Part shown: positions 50,601 to 63,215 of the stretch, piece by piece
Layout of the letters: every line of letters starts with the position of its first letter
Numbering within the stretch: the first letter of the stretch is position 1
Assembly (NCBI GenBank): GCA_900239685.1
Contig: OENT01000203.1
Span: 98,669 to 162,668 of the forward strand
DNA: 64,000 nt
Source: Rotaria macrura
Taxonomy: Eukaryota; Rotifera; Eurotatoria; Philodinida; Philodinidae
Direction of reading: 5' to 3'
Position numbers and translations under genes: made by a program
Notes under the pieces: generated by a model
The model's database searches: none
What the model was told of the DNA's origin: nothing
The model's input: the letters and a program-made list of their open reading frames with translations, nothing else

Positions 50601-51313
50601 AGAGATAATAATAAGCTACGTGTAAGATCTTTTGGTTTTGCTGATTTTCTTGGCGTTTCTATCAAGACCCTAACAACCAGATATGTTGGGGGTCTAAATG
50701 TAGTGAAAGCGAGAAATAGTTTTCTAAAAAAACAAAACCAAAACAAGAAATGAACAATCATAAAAGGAACCATAATAAAAAGGTATTCTGCCTTGCTTAA
50801 TATGTTGTACAGTTTTTGCTTTTTTCATGTTCACGTTCAAAAAGAAAAAAAACGAGGACATCTAAACAATCCAACAGTCAAGTATGACGGAAAGAAGAGA
50901 GCCTGGATTTACATCGGTAAAGAAGAACGAAATGACAGCGATGGATTTTTATGTTGGTAGTTACGTAAGTGTGTGTGTGTGCTTGTGTAATTTTCGTTTT
51001 CTGTGAAACAAAGAAATTAGTGCAAAATCTTGATATATAAAAAAGGCAACAGATTCAACAACAAGACCATAGAATTCAGGGATATAAGAAACTGAATAGG
51101 AAAGGAGGGCTGTGCCCAGTGTGAATGAGAAAAAAGAAAGGATCAAATCACAGTTACTAGTTAGAAACACCCTCACACACGTTAGTAGTTTCATCAATAA
51201 TAATAAAAGTAATAGTAGTAATAGTAGTAGTTTTAATAATAATAATGAAAAGAAGTAAAAGAAGGGAAAAACGTCAACACTATTTAATGCGATGTTCTTT
51301 CGAACGTTCATAT
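50601..51313. other. short intergenic gap, UBAP2L 3' UTR with microsatellites
   Basis: Holds the promoter side of the eIF4H-type gene and the 3' UTR of UBAP2L. A (GT)n run lies near 50968-50985, and an imperfect AAT/AGT triplet tract at about 51195-51245. Confidence 0.6.
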
Positions 51314-54300
51314 TTATTGATATGGACGTTGTTGACTTTGTTGATTGATGTAACCACTACCGCTAGAACGTGGCTGTTGTTGTTGTTGTTTATTCACACC
51401 TTGAAGTTGACCAACCGATTGCGGTGGAACTTGTTGAGGTTGTGTTGATACAGGATACATATATTGTGCGTCTTTTGTTGATGATGATGAACTACGAACA
51501 TAATAATTATCATTATCACCTATACTCGATGATGAATTAGTTTGGTGATATTGTTGACCTTGCATTTTTGAAGCTTGCTGTTGTTGTTGAGCCATAGCTG
51601 TTGTAGGTTGAGCATACATGATTGGATGACCTAGATAAAAACGGTGGAATCATATTTTTACTAGAAAAAGTATTTATATTCGAGTTTATACCTGGCGAAT
51701 AACTTGGTCCACTAGCTGAATGTCCGAGAAAATAATTTAATTGAGCTGGTGAATGCGCTGCTTGTGGACCTTGCTGTTGACTGTTCGATTGCTGCATAGC
51801 ATATTGTTGGTACTGTTGTAATAATAAGAGACCATCATTAACTGGAGCTCGATAACTAAAAAGTCAAACAAAAATTTTTACTAATCAATCTATTATTACT
51901 AGTCTTATTCCTACTTCATTGCTTTATTATCATTATTGTGAGTTGGATGTTGCTGATTTTGTTGTTGAACAGGTGGTGTTACTGAACCATATGTGCCTGT
52001 TGGTGATTGGGCTTGTTGTGCATTTGCTAATTGCATATATGGAGCAGTAAACAAATGTTCAGCATCATATGGTGTTGAATAAGCCGTTGCCCCTGTTTGT
52101 TGTTGTCCACCAACTGATGGCGGGACACCATACGCTGTTGTATAAGGTGTTGAGTATGCTGCTTGAACTGGTGTTGCAGTTGAAAGAAACATGCCTGGCG
52201 GAACAGCTGGTCCTTTTTTTGGAGCTGTCGATGTTGTTGTGGATGCTGATGACGGTGGTATAGATGATGATGTTGGTGTTTGTACATTTGTAGATGATTG
52301 TTGTCGATTTGATGGCATTTGTTGCTGTGGCTGTTGTTGAGAAACCAGATAACGCGGCTGAGTTTGTTGTTGTGGTGGTTGTTGATTCATGGTTGCTGCC
52401 ATAAAGTAGGACGTATTAAAATCAATGGATGGCAATTGAAACGCTGTTGGATCGTAGGATGTATCTAATGGCACCGGCTAGTTGAAGAAAACAAATATGA
52501 AAATAATATTCCCAAACACTTCCCAATGCTGTAGCAAAGATTCACGAAATGAAATCAAGTCAATACCATAATCATGGTTATTGGTTTCATACACGCCAGA
52601 TTTCTTTTTCTTTTTGCATGTAGCAAATGCACAAAAAATGATGATGTAGTGAAACAATTCCCGATATGAAGCAGAATTACTATGATTAAATTTTTTCTTG
52701 AAAAAAGAAAGATTTTCGCTTAAATTTTTGGAATATTACTCTATTCTGTGAATTGAAAAAAGAATGAAATTTCAGTGGCAAATGATTTAGTGCCCACTGA
52801 CTTATATCAATAAAAATAAATGAAAAGTTGCTCTATCTCTAATGGGAACATAATTATTTTTAACTACAGATGAAAACGTTTCAAACAACACAATTTATGA
52901 AACAAACTTCTCGTAGTTGTCAAAATGCTTTGCACAATTTCCTATTTGATATTCAATCAATTTTTTCAAATGAAATTGCTTCAAATAATATGTCAATGGT
53001 ATTCATGATACTCTACGCAAAAATTAGTAATGTCTTTATGCGCATTGTCCATAATTTTTCGCTAATCAATTGTTGTTTAAAGCAAAAATTAATGATATAT
53101 TCTGAAAACCCTGGATCAGCTCAAGAATTTCAGTTAACAAAATAATTGAAGACAAAAATTTGTAATGGAATGAAAAACTTGATTTTCTGCAAACAATTGG
53201 TGCTAGAAGCTTGATATTTGACAATATTGTTATGATTTCTTATCAATCAAAACAGCGAGAAGCTTGACGTTTTTCAGTAACGAATGGAGAGTTTCAGAGA
53301 AGCAAAGCAAAAACAAGTTATCAAAATTAATTGAGTAGAATTCCAGTTCTAAGCATTTTTCTTTTCGGAATGCAATTGTAGAATGATTATGATCTTCACT
53401 TATTTATGTACTTACCTCTTGTTGTGGTTGATGGTGATAAAGTAACGATTGTAGAAGCAAGTTTTGTTGATTCATTTGATGTTGCTGATGATGTACAGCA
53501 TATTGTGGAGGTACAACAGGTTTCATGGTCATCGAGGACTGTTGCTGTTGTTGCAATTGTGCTGGTAGCATGCGTTGCTGACTTATGACAGGTTGTTGTT
53601 GTTCAGATGAACGAGTTGAATTCGTGTTTATCTTTGGTGAAACAAAAGACGTCTGTTCAGTTGACTGATGCTGTACCGTTGTGGAAGATCGTTGAGGATT
53701 TGGAACTGTTGAGGAATTAGTCTTCTGCTTTGTTACGGATGTTAGCGGTTCAGAATGTGAATAAAATGCAGATGATGTGGAAGAAGATGATACTGGCACA
53801 GACCCTTTTTTTGACGATGTTTCTTCAAATGGTTCACTCAAATTACCGAATTGAACATCAATTTTATTGATGCCACCATCGAAACGATCGGAAAAAATAA
53901 CCGGTTGATGTGGAATTCGTGGTGGTGGTGTTATTTTAGAAGTTAAATTTTGACCAGTCGTTTTTGATGATAGTACGTTCGATTTCTGCTGCTGTTGATC
54001 ACATATGATTGGTTTCAAATCCATTAAAGGTTTGGGCACTGAAGTATTTTCTTGTTGTGCATGACCAATACCAATCACATTTTTGATCTGACGAGCTGCT
54101 TCTACTGGATCAAAATCATTCGGTTGCTTCAGTTGTGTACTGAGTTCCGAAGCATTATTCACTGCTGATGTTCCAGATGATGAAGTTTGACCATAGAGAA
54201 CTACAAGAATAAAAATAACAATAGACTTTCTTCCTTTTATTTTGTTCTTCTAAAAACTGACTGAGAAGTATATCACTCCCAGACGAAATATGTAACTTAC

Positions 54301-55149
54301 TATTATTGTCGACAATCGTGGGTGGCTCATCATCTTGTGCTGATCTCGAATATATTAATGTTTCACCACTCCAATTGCCAACATCCCATTCTCGTTGTTG
54401 TTTACCACCACCACGTCGATTCGCGAATTGTACCTCAGTGAGACGTTGTGTCGTATCTGACGGCGTTGAAATATCGTTAGCTAAATCTTGTGACTGTTGT
54501 TCATATTGGTGTTGTTGTTGATGATTTCTATCATTTCCACGATGACTGCCTCTAAAGCTGCCACGGTTACGTCCTCGATAGCCACTTCCACCACGATACC
54601 TTTGATATGATGCATAATTATCATTTTGTTGTTGTTGTTGATTGTGTATTTGAGAATCAGCTCCATTTTGTTGATGTTGAAATTTTGGTCGACCACCACC
54701 ACCCCCACCTCGAGATCTTCCTCGATAAATGGAACCATCTAAGAATAATTTTTTTTAAATGAATATTATAAATTTTCTTTACCATTGGCTCGTTGTTGAC
54801 CATTCTCATCTGTTTCTCCTCCATGTCCATTTTTAGCAGATATAGTTTTCTGTTGCTGTTTTTTGTTTGTTTTATGATTTGTTGCTGTACGCCATTCGCT
54901 AGCTATCTCAGGACCTTTTTCGATGAGTAATGCAACGGTTCTTTCAAAATCATAATCACAATCGAATAAAGCTAACATAGCATCCTCTGTGTTGGAATTT
55001 TCCACAACATCCAGAACTTTTTGAACGATGTCTTGTACTTCAGGTTGATCATGCTTCTTATCTTCAATCAATTGTGCAAGACGAATTTGTTCTGGAGTCG
55101 GCTGATGTTGTTGCGTGCTTACGGCACCACTGGCCGTGGCGACGCTCAT
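51314..55149 (-). CDS. UBAP2L / Lingerer UBA-domain RNA-granule protein
   Basis: Six exons (minus): 55149-54783, 54738-54301, 54200-53416, 52477-51915, 51855-51692, 51630-51314; phases 1,1,0,2,1 agree; 877 residues. A UBA domain occupies about residues 18-80 (QIRLAQLIEDKKH...LFDCDYDFERTVALLIEKG). Next is an RGG/Gly-Arg box (about 125-195, RSRGGGGGGRPKF, YRGRNRGSFRGS) and the short conserved NWSGET. Exon 3 contains DFDPVEAARQIKNVIGIG and KIDVQFGNL, the hallmark motifs of the UBAP2/UBAP2L/Lingerer family. The rest is Gln/Ser/Pro-rich and disordered, ending YINQQSQQRPYQ. Relatives are cytoplasmic, bind RNA and nucleate stress granules; Drosophila lingerer affects growth and mating behaviour. The ATG at 55149 is chosen because the upstream frame encodes an unrelated hydrophobic stretch typical of translated 5' UTR. 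Confidence 0.9.
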
Positions 55150-56095
55150 TCTTCTATATGAATACACACACACAACACACAATGATGCGATGGGAAAAGA
55201 AAACGCGTAGAAAAACACGAAGACTGAAACGTATTTTTATAAAATAAATACACAAATGTTTTACTGGAAGAGGAAGAAGGGAAAAGAATAATCTGAAAAA
55301 AAAAGAAATTATTTTTTTTGTTTGGAAATCACAAGAATAAAAATCGAATGAGTAGCAACAATCACGTTCGTTTACTTTTTCTTTTCTAATAAGGACAACT
55401 ACAGTTCCATGTTTTATCTGCTAGACGCCATTTATATTTTACTTAGACTCTACATCTATCACTAGCATATATATTAGTATATTTATCAATAAAAATATGT
55501 CGCTTTAATGTAGAAAAACTACGTGGAGTTTTCCTAAAATTTGATGAACTCGACATCAATATGATCAGTTGATAGATATTAATTTCTAGTTTGACAAGAC
55601 AACGCGTAACTTAATATGCATGATTGCTTTCAAACAATGTAGATGTCGGTAACACTGAGTCGGATATTTTTTCTAATGTCATCTCGTCCTTCATAACTTC
55701 AGAAATCAGAAAAATAATGAAATTTTGAGTCTACATGTTTCCTATAAATTTTGTTCTTGAAAAAAACATGCATCATGATTTAAGTGACAGTATAGTTTTA
55801 AACAAATATTTTAATTACTTTGAGAAGATTGATAATGTTAACCTATTCTACAATCAATTTAGATGGATAGGTACAATAAAACACCATTCGCTCATAGGAT
55901 ACGTGAATGAGGATGTGTGTTGTTTTGAATAATCAGCCCTGCTGTTATGTATTCAATAACGAACTGGTCAGTATTTCGTACCGTCATCCTCTAGATGAAA
56001 CCTCTGCGTCAGGACATGCGATGAATATATGAATAGTAATCACGCGAATATATATTATTAGAGCAAAAAAAGGACACAACCTAAAGAAAAAAGTG
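55150..56095. other. intergenic, no gene seen
   Basis: UBAP2L promoter side and 3' flank of the TBATA-like gene; AT-rich with only short frames. Confidence 0.6.
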
Positions 56096-57726
56096 TCATG
56101 TAAAAATAGAGCTGCTATTCGTCGGATAGCTTGAATTCGACCATGAGATGCTTCGCGATAGATCAGGTTCACTATTTGTTTTTTTTGTCGGAGGTGTTTG
56201 CAAGCTGCCATCATTGTGTATCATCCATCTTGCTGGTATCGGCGGCAAAAATGGAGTACGTAGACGAGTTTTATTAGCATTATCACAACTATTACCAAGT
56301 GCTGGTTGCATGACAGCTAATGTTGGACTTGTAAATTCTATGATATTAGTACATGGCATGAGAAAGTTTTTGAACAAAAATCAAGCATATAAATTACCAG
56401 CCATTACTTGTTCGTCAGTACGTGAATCTTGACGAGCTCTATTTTCATCTAGTGATCTGAGAGGTGTATTTTGTTTCGGTCGCTTAAGAGCTGGTCGAAA
56501 TACACCATCGACAGATAGTTGAGGAACGGAAATTCTAAATATATTTTGTCACTTTCCGAATATTTTCCATGCAAAGAACAATAATAACGAACGAACCCGT
56601 TGACAAAATTATTCAACGTATCCATATCGACATCAAGCGACGGCAGCATCTTTCGAAATCGATCACCTTCACCGAGACCATCTAGGGCACGAACAATCAA
56701 TTGGCGAGCTAAGTCTCGTTCTAATTGAAAATGATTAGAAGAATTTTTATATAGCATGAGCATCAATTAAGATAATTGGAAACATGAAAAATAAAAACGA
56801 TACCTGCTTTATGTGATGAAGCCAGCCATGTCTGTACAAGAGATATATCATCCGTACCCAAAATTTGGCATAGTACTTGTAACATCTAAATTAATGCATA
56901 GTGAAAACAAGAAGAACAGATTAGAAAATCAAATAGAACATCAATTCAGTACGGACCCAAGCTTCTCGTTCATGATCATCAACTCGATAATACCATGAAG
57001 GCTTCGTAAATCCTTTACTAAACGTTCGTTCTCCACGACTTGGTGGTGGTAATGGTTCATTGAAACGAGGTGTTGGACCACATGATGTTGAAGGAACACT
57101 CGTACGAAGACTACCTGTTGTCGACGGCGGTCCATAGAAATTAGACAAAGTGGCTGGTTTTTGAATTCTATTGATTTCATATTGAGTTATAAATCCAAGT
57201 GACATTGCCATATCTCGAAGCGATTTTTTCCATACGGTTTCATCTTCAACTAAATAGTTGATTCAAACGAATGGTATCAATACTATTTTTTTTGTATTTA
57301 TAACTGTCAGAAGTATTTACTTAAGCCGTGAGGTTGAAAGAAGCCCATATTGTGTGGTTGAAAATCTTCAGTGGGTTTCAAACCAAGTAAATTAAATTTA
57401 GGAGTAAGATTACGTTTACGTGGAAGAAATACTAGCTGTCGCTCATGACCTTGACGAGAACGGGATGCATCTAGTCAACAGAGTAAAAGTTACAATAGAT
57501 GCGGGCATCAAAATATTCAGCAGGATTATAGTTGACTTATGATAATATGAAGTCAAACTTTTCTGCATGTAAAAAATTCGAAAAACATACGTTTATCCTC
57601 ATTATTATTGATGTTGTTAGTAGATGTTGTTTGAGCAGGTTGATTGGCAAGTCTACTGTTGCTTTGAGTCGTTGGTCGGCCATTTCCTGTAGGCAAATGA
57701 TCAAGAATATTTTGCCAACTGGTCAT
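56096..57726 (-). CDS. TBATA/SPATIAL-like protein
   Basis: Seven exons (minus): 57726-57591, 57470-57321, 57249-56957, 56885-56804, 56720-56597, 56534-56398, 56337-56096; phases agree; 387 residues. The central part resembles TBATA (thymus, brain and testis associated, SPATIAL): VWKKSLRDMAMSLGFIT, then after a Pro/Ser-rich loop LQVLCQILGTDDISLVQTWL and ERDLARQLIVRALDGL. This is the same order and spacing as the helical core of that family. Vertebrate TBATA is linked to cytoplasmic and microtubule localisation in germ, brain and thymic cells; the biochemical role is poorly known. The donor after exon 3 is GTCCGT rather than GTRAGT, and a GTACTG four bases later would shift frame. An acceptor (TTGTAG) two bases before the ATG suggests a 5' UTR intron. 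Family assignment is from memory of motifs. Confidence 0.68.
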
Positions 57727-59150
57727 GACTACAAGAAAAAATACAATGCAACGAAATAAAATACAACAAAACTGATCTTTGTATGTAAAATGAATGCCTA
57801 TATAGAATAGAGAAAACAACATCAACATCGACATGAAGCATTCTAATCCCATTCGGTATGCTATCAGCAACAATCATCGACACAGCAACCGAAAACTAAA
57901 GAAAACAGAATCTATCGAGAAGTGTACATCATCATCATCGTCTAAAAAACTTATAATTAACTATTAATAAACAATCATCGTCTCATTATGTCCAATTCAA
58001 CATTCTAATTTCATGTGTACAGATACATAATATGGAATAATGTGTATTTCATTTTGCAAGTTCTATTTTTCTTTTTGTTATCGACTTTGTATTGATGTTT
58101 TTATCAATTGAACTTGAAAATCGTCCTTGAGTAATACTTTCTTTGTTGATGAAATCTGAATCAAACGACATCGATCATTTGTAACATATGTGTCCGATCA
58201 TATTATCAAGCTTCATGATTTCGTCATCAAAAAGGTCCAGGAAAAATTTTGTTGTAATCCACGGAAATTAAGATGAGAAATTTTCATCAAGTAAAACGGC
58301 AAAGAAATGTTTTTGTTATAATTTACTGTGATCATCAATTATCGATAAAGATTAGTGAAAAATATCAAGAAGAACGATTGACTAGTGCATATGATTATTC
58401 GTCGATGTTGAGCAACTTGCTATTTTTAGAATGGTGAATAAAAAAATAATAGAAAAAAGAAAATTTCTATTTGATGATTGATATATGTGTGGATGATGTT
58501 GACGGAACAAAGTACGTACTATTCTAAAGAACAAGAGTATACGGAAAGTATAAGTAATATAGATAGCCCGATGGAAGTTTTGACGAAAATTACATTTCAA
58601 TATTTTGAAGAATTCAAATATTATCATCAATATTTGAAAGATTTCCAATCACATATTTACTCTTAACCATTATGTCTCATATACCGAGTGAGCATAATCC
58701 TATTATTGTATTATACAAAATAAAAAACAACTGATAACTATTGTATGAAATTGCTACATCAGTTCTTGTCAACAATAATCTATGCTACTTAAGTAACACT
58801 AAAACCGAGAAATATACAATATTATCGATTACCTTCAATGGAAAGGATTCAATTTTGTTTATTAGCTGTTTTTCATTATATGAGTGACATGAATGAATTA
58901 TAATACTTAGAAAATGAGATAGAATGCATATGAGATGTTACCATTATAATTGCTAACTATCTTTAGCATGGTGTATAATAAAAAGTCAAAGGTAGACGAA
59001 GAGCATTGTTTCGAAATTAGTCAATCCCAATACTACAATTCATGAATTGCAAGTTCAACGCATACCTATACATTTTCAAAAGTACAAAAATATTGAATCT
59101 CATATTTTGCTGATAACTTGTTCTGACAATGTCTTGTGAAAGAGTAGCTT
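57727..59150. other. intergenic, no gene seen
   Basis: AT-rich upstream flank of the TBATA-like gene with no supported ORF. Confidence 0.6.
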
Positions 59151-59159
59151 AGAGCTCCG

Positions 59160-59290
59160 AATGGGATAAGACAATCCCATCCCACGGGACGAAATTACTT
59201 CTCCTAAATATCCCATGGGACGAGTTGGGACGAGACACGGATTCATGGGATGGGATGAAAGATTCATCTCATGGGATATTCTATGGATTT
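59160..59290. repeat. GGGATGGGA / CCCATGGGACGA repeat cluster
   Basis: Repeated and inverted words such as CCCATCCCACGGGACGA, CCCATGGGACGAG and CATGGGATGGGATG within about 130 bp form an imperfect palindrome of short units; likely a small non-autonomous element. Confidence 0.55.
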
Positions 59291-59591
59291 TTGGATTATG
59301 ATATTTTTTTATAAAAGATGACGTTCGTAGATATTGTCGAGAATCAATGTCATGCTTTGTTCTTGTTTTCTATTGAGGGTTGTTCTTCGATCATGTATCC
59401 ATTCCTGAATCATCATGATGAGTCCTTTATTGTGATAAAAGTCTCATGAATCTCAGGCAATGTTTAGACTTCCAAAAACAGACACTTTGGAAGTTTCGGA
59501 AATTCCAAGCGTTTGGATTCTGAATTTTTCCGTGCTTCCAAATATTATCTTATATCCAAAATTTCCAATATCTGTTAAACTTTTGCTTGCA

Positions 59592-60992
59592 CTACCCACG
59601 AAAACAATTCGCTAAAAGAATCCGGTTAAATGCGTTTTTCAAAACTGCGGTTTGTAACGGTATTTTGAAACGTGGGAGTCAGACCGTTTATTGGTCTTTT
59701 CGAAACGCTAAATACCGGGATTTCTTGACACCACGGTACACAGCGGTTTTTTTAAGATATACTCAAACTCTGAAAAAAAATTAACCAAAATTATTTACAC
59801 TTTCATAGTATTGCTTACTAACTTCTTGGTACAGGTAATTTCTATAGGAATCTATCATTGTTGCTTGTTTCTCACTTAGTCGACCAGGAAGCAATCTAAT
59901 TTTATATATTTTATTTATTTTTGTTCGAGGCTGGATTAGAACACTAGTTTTTCACATATACTTCTACTTCTCTAAATTCGTATATGACTATACAAAGCAC
60001 TCGATCATATTTGTGCACACAAATCTATCAGCGAATCTGCTTTATAAGCTGATCGAGCAAGGGGATACTGATTTATGATTTTGTGATTTTTTTACAAATT
60101 TTGAATCGATTGATTACAATCAATGAAATTGGAAAAATCAACAAAAACATTAAAAAAATCACAGAAATCAGACAAAAAAAATTAAATCAGGAAAATCCAA
60201 AGACTCTTGTTTAAGCTGTTTCACCCACCCTTGATTTATATTTTGAACAACAAGGATTTAAAACTTTATCTCGTTAATCGAATCATTGATTTTTTGTTTG
60301 TTTTTTTAATTTTACAATCAATACAGAATAAAAAAAAAGCATCTGTTCCCGGCTTCACTGCAAGGATTTTGCACTGATTCCCTCTCAAATGAGATCCACT
60401 TTACGAAAACAAAACTCTTTAATACAATTAAACGACATACTCTCCTGGCCCAGAAACTCAATATGGAGTCTTTTTTCTCAATTGTACATTTCATTTCGCT
60501 GTCAAATTTTATATTAAAAAAATCTTTGCTTTCGCAACATACATTTCCCATAAGAGGTACTCATTCGTGACTACAGTTAAAACAATATTAACAGTGTTTC
60601 ATGCGATCTGAAACTGCAAGGTTGGATTCCAAATTTATAATTGCGATAATCTCCGTGTCGGACAATCCAGACTAACCGCGTGTCCCAATATCGCGGTTAT
60701 AATTGTATTTCCTGCGGTTCTTAAAACCGCGTTTCCGAATATCGCGTTTACAATGTTGTTCAGTGTGGTTTCGGGTAACCGCGTTTTGGAATACCGCGTT
60801 TACAATGGTGTTCACTGCAGTTTTGGGAAACCGAGTCGAACTGCGTTTTCGAAAAACGCGGTATTCGTTTAGGAAACTGCGTTTAATTTAAAACGCAGCG
60901 AGAAAAACCACGTTTAACCGCATTTTTTTCAGTGACACTGCAATTTTCTAAGAAAAACCGCGGTTTTCCCCTTAAAATTTTTCCGTGGGTAG
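59592..60992. mobile_element. 1.4-kb element with CTACCCACG inverted ends and AACCGCG units
   Basis: Left end CTACCCACGAAAACAATT; right end, read on the opposite strand, CTACCCACGGAAAAATTTT. Both flanks inside the ends are packed with imperfect AACCGCGTTT / GCGGTT words (59624-59745 and 60673-60965), while the middle (about 59760-60650) is AT-rich. No transposase frame. A target duplication was not resolved. Confidence 0.6.
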
Positions 60993-61899
60993 GATGTATT
61001 TATCGCTCTGAGAGAAATATTGAAAATTTCGGTAATTTCCCTTTTTGAGAATCTAAATATACCTCTGAATCTCATTAAGAAAACCAGATTTTCCCTTTTA
61101 TGAAATAAAGGGTCTTCCAAAGAAAATAAATTTTTTTGTGTACGTGTCAGCAAAGTGCGAAAAAAGATAATAAAAAAGTAGTGAAATATCATATTGACAT
61201 TCAAATTGATATTATTTGTGAAGATTATAACAATTATGTGATGAATAGTCAAGAGACGTTTGACGACTGAAAAATTTGACATTAAATTTTTATAGACGAC
61301 TCAGGACTGCTGATGCGATAGAAATCCGTGGGAGGCTGTCAGAATCTTCGATATTGGATTCCAACAGGAAGTTATCGAATGTCAGAATTATCCCCGATCG
61401 TGCTCTGAGTGCACGGATTCCGACACTTATGCTTTTTACTTGATTATAGGTAAAATGCTGCTCGTAGTACTACCACAAATATGACATCGGAATGTTTATA
61501 TTCATTATCCGTAAGATGGAATGCCTCCAATAAACTCCTTTCATTAATTAAAAGATTGCCGTCTTCGATTGAATAGATTCATGATTAGTTTTTTTACTAT
61601 CATCATCGTGGACTATTTCATCCATCCAATAGATATTGATTTTCATCTTCATCAAATGCATTAGATGTTAAAGTTGACTTGCTAATATCACACTATTGTA
61701 GTCGAAAGTTACCATGTCTTGAAAACCGGATCAATTTTAGCGTTATACCGCGGAGGATCTATCAAAAGCGCTGGTTTCAATTACTACCACGGTTCATTAT
61801 TTATTTTGGCGGTAAACTGCGGTTTACCAATAATTTATGGCTGATCTATAGAAAAATAATGACCATATATAACGAAAAAGAAAATTTACACATACACCC

Positions 61900-62175
61900 C
61901 ACGAGGGAGGTTACAGACCACTGTAAATCACCGTAACTTCATCGTAAATGGTTGTTTCTTCGCCGTAATTCACTGTAAATGGCTGTATGAGTACCGTAAA
62001 CCAGGTTCATAATTTACGACAATACTCTCACGGTAATTTTGCCGTATCGTAAATCGACCGTATACGGCCGTGCTTCCGTTAAAATACGGTCGTAAATCAT
62101 GAACCAGGATTACGAACGTATTTGTACCGTAAATGTTTCGTATTCGATCGTAAAGGACCGTATACGTATCGTATG
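61900..62175. repeat. CGTAAA / CCGTATAC word array
   Basis: About 270 bp dominated by CCGTAAAT, CGTAAATC and CGTATACGG words in both orientations, ending in CATACG...CACCTGGGACG, which complements the CCCAGGT start of the nested MITE at 20.8 kb. It surrounds the 108-bp palindrome at 62001-62108. Confidence 0.6.
62001..62108. mobile_element. 108-bp palindromic MITE
   Basis: Starts CCAGGTTCATAATTTACGAC and its end, read on the opposite strand, is CCTGGTTCATGATTTACGAC: 18 of 20 positions agree. The centre is CGACCGTATACGGCCG, so the whole unit can form a single hairpin. No coding capacity. Confidence 0.7.
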
Positions 62176-62589
62176 TTTTCACCTGGGACGTATATAAATA
62201 TATATATGTATACACATATGCTCGTCTATCGTATCGATTAGTTCATCTCTTCATTGCTTAGAGACAAGGATCAATCTCACGATTAGAAGATTCAGTTGAA
62301 AATGACTGCTTTTTTCTAAAATATGAGCGTTTAATATTCAACGTTTTAGACTTTTTTTCTTCAATTTTTTCTTCAATGTATATACCTTTTTCAGATTGCT
62401 TTTTATATTTATCATATTTCAGATTATTTCTTTGAAATTTATTCTTTTTATAGTATTTCTTTTTTTTAATGATATAAATACTTTCTGTATTTAGGATTTT
62501 AGATTAGCTTTGTATGTACAAATTTAATGGTTTTTCTTAATTTTTTGTGCTGAATTTTTTAAAATTAATGTTTTTTAATTCACCCAGCT

Positions 62590-62960
62590 GAATGAATCCA
62601 ACATTGAATCCTATCTGATCTGGCAAGATCTGAAGAACAGACTAAATCCGATGGGATTCCGGGTTGAGGAACTACTAATGGATCCGACGGAAAATTCGTA
62701 TTTTATTATTTGGGCACGATTTCGTCTCTAGAGCCAACACTAGAGGTTGTTCAAAACCCTCCGACAGGTTGCATCGGATCTAACAGTAAGATATGATCGG
62801 ATCACAATACTATGGATCCGAATATCGATTCACAATCCGGATTCGTATAGGAATGCATCAATTTTTATAGAAATTCACATCAATTTGGATCGGTCTGCTG
62901 TCAGGGATCCACTCGGACCCGACTGTCAGAATGATTCTCCTGGTCATATCTTATACGTAT
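62590..62960. repeat. GGATCCGA-word palindromic array
   Basis: Words GGATCCGA, GATCGGATC, GGATCTAA, TCCGACAGG and complements recur over about 370 bp; same style as the CGTAAA and AACCGCG arrays but with a different core word. Probably a decayed MITE. Confidence 0.5.
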
Positions 62961-63069
62961 TTTTTGTGTGTTTTCATGTACGTTTTTAGATTGGATTATA
63001 TCTTTGTTTTGATTGAAATAAAAGTCATGTCAATCGAAAAAAAAACTCTTAACTTTAACTAAAAGCAAA

Positions 63070-63215
63070 AAGACCCTAATTAAGCCGGTTAACTTCACAT
63101 ACAGACATCGGTTAACCGCGATTTACTAGAAAAGGAACAGCCGGTTCACTGGCAAAAACTCTGGTTTACCGCTGTTTTGGGAGCCAGTAATCGGACTCTT
63201 TAACCACCAGTTTTC
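63070..63215. repeat. CCGGTTAAC / GGTTAACCGCG repeat patch
   Basis: Short patch with GCCGGTTAACTTC, CGGTTAACCGCG, GCCGGTTCACTGG and GGTTTACCGC words; a weak relative of the AACCGCG element to its left. Confidence 0.45.

Noticed and set aside
52027-52287. His/Gln-rich minus ORF and opposite-strand ORF at 52069-52263
   Set aside because: Shadow frames of the Gln-rich UBAP2L exon 4, whose frame continues across spliced exons.
55150-55218. Longer UBAP2L start with a signal-like sequence
   Set aside because: UBAP2L relatives are cytoplasmic and start close to the UBA domain; the upstream hydrophobic frame looks like translated 5' UTR.
57727-57873. Longer TBATA-like start encoding a hydrophobic N-terminus
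   Set aside because: A splice acceptor lies two bases before ATG 57726, so the upstream frame is most likely intron.
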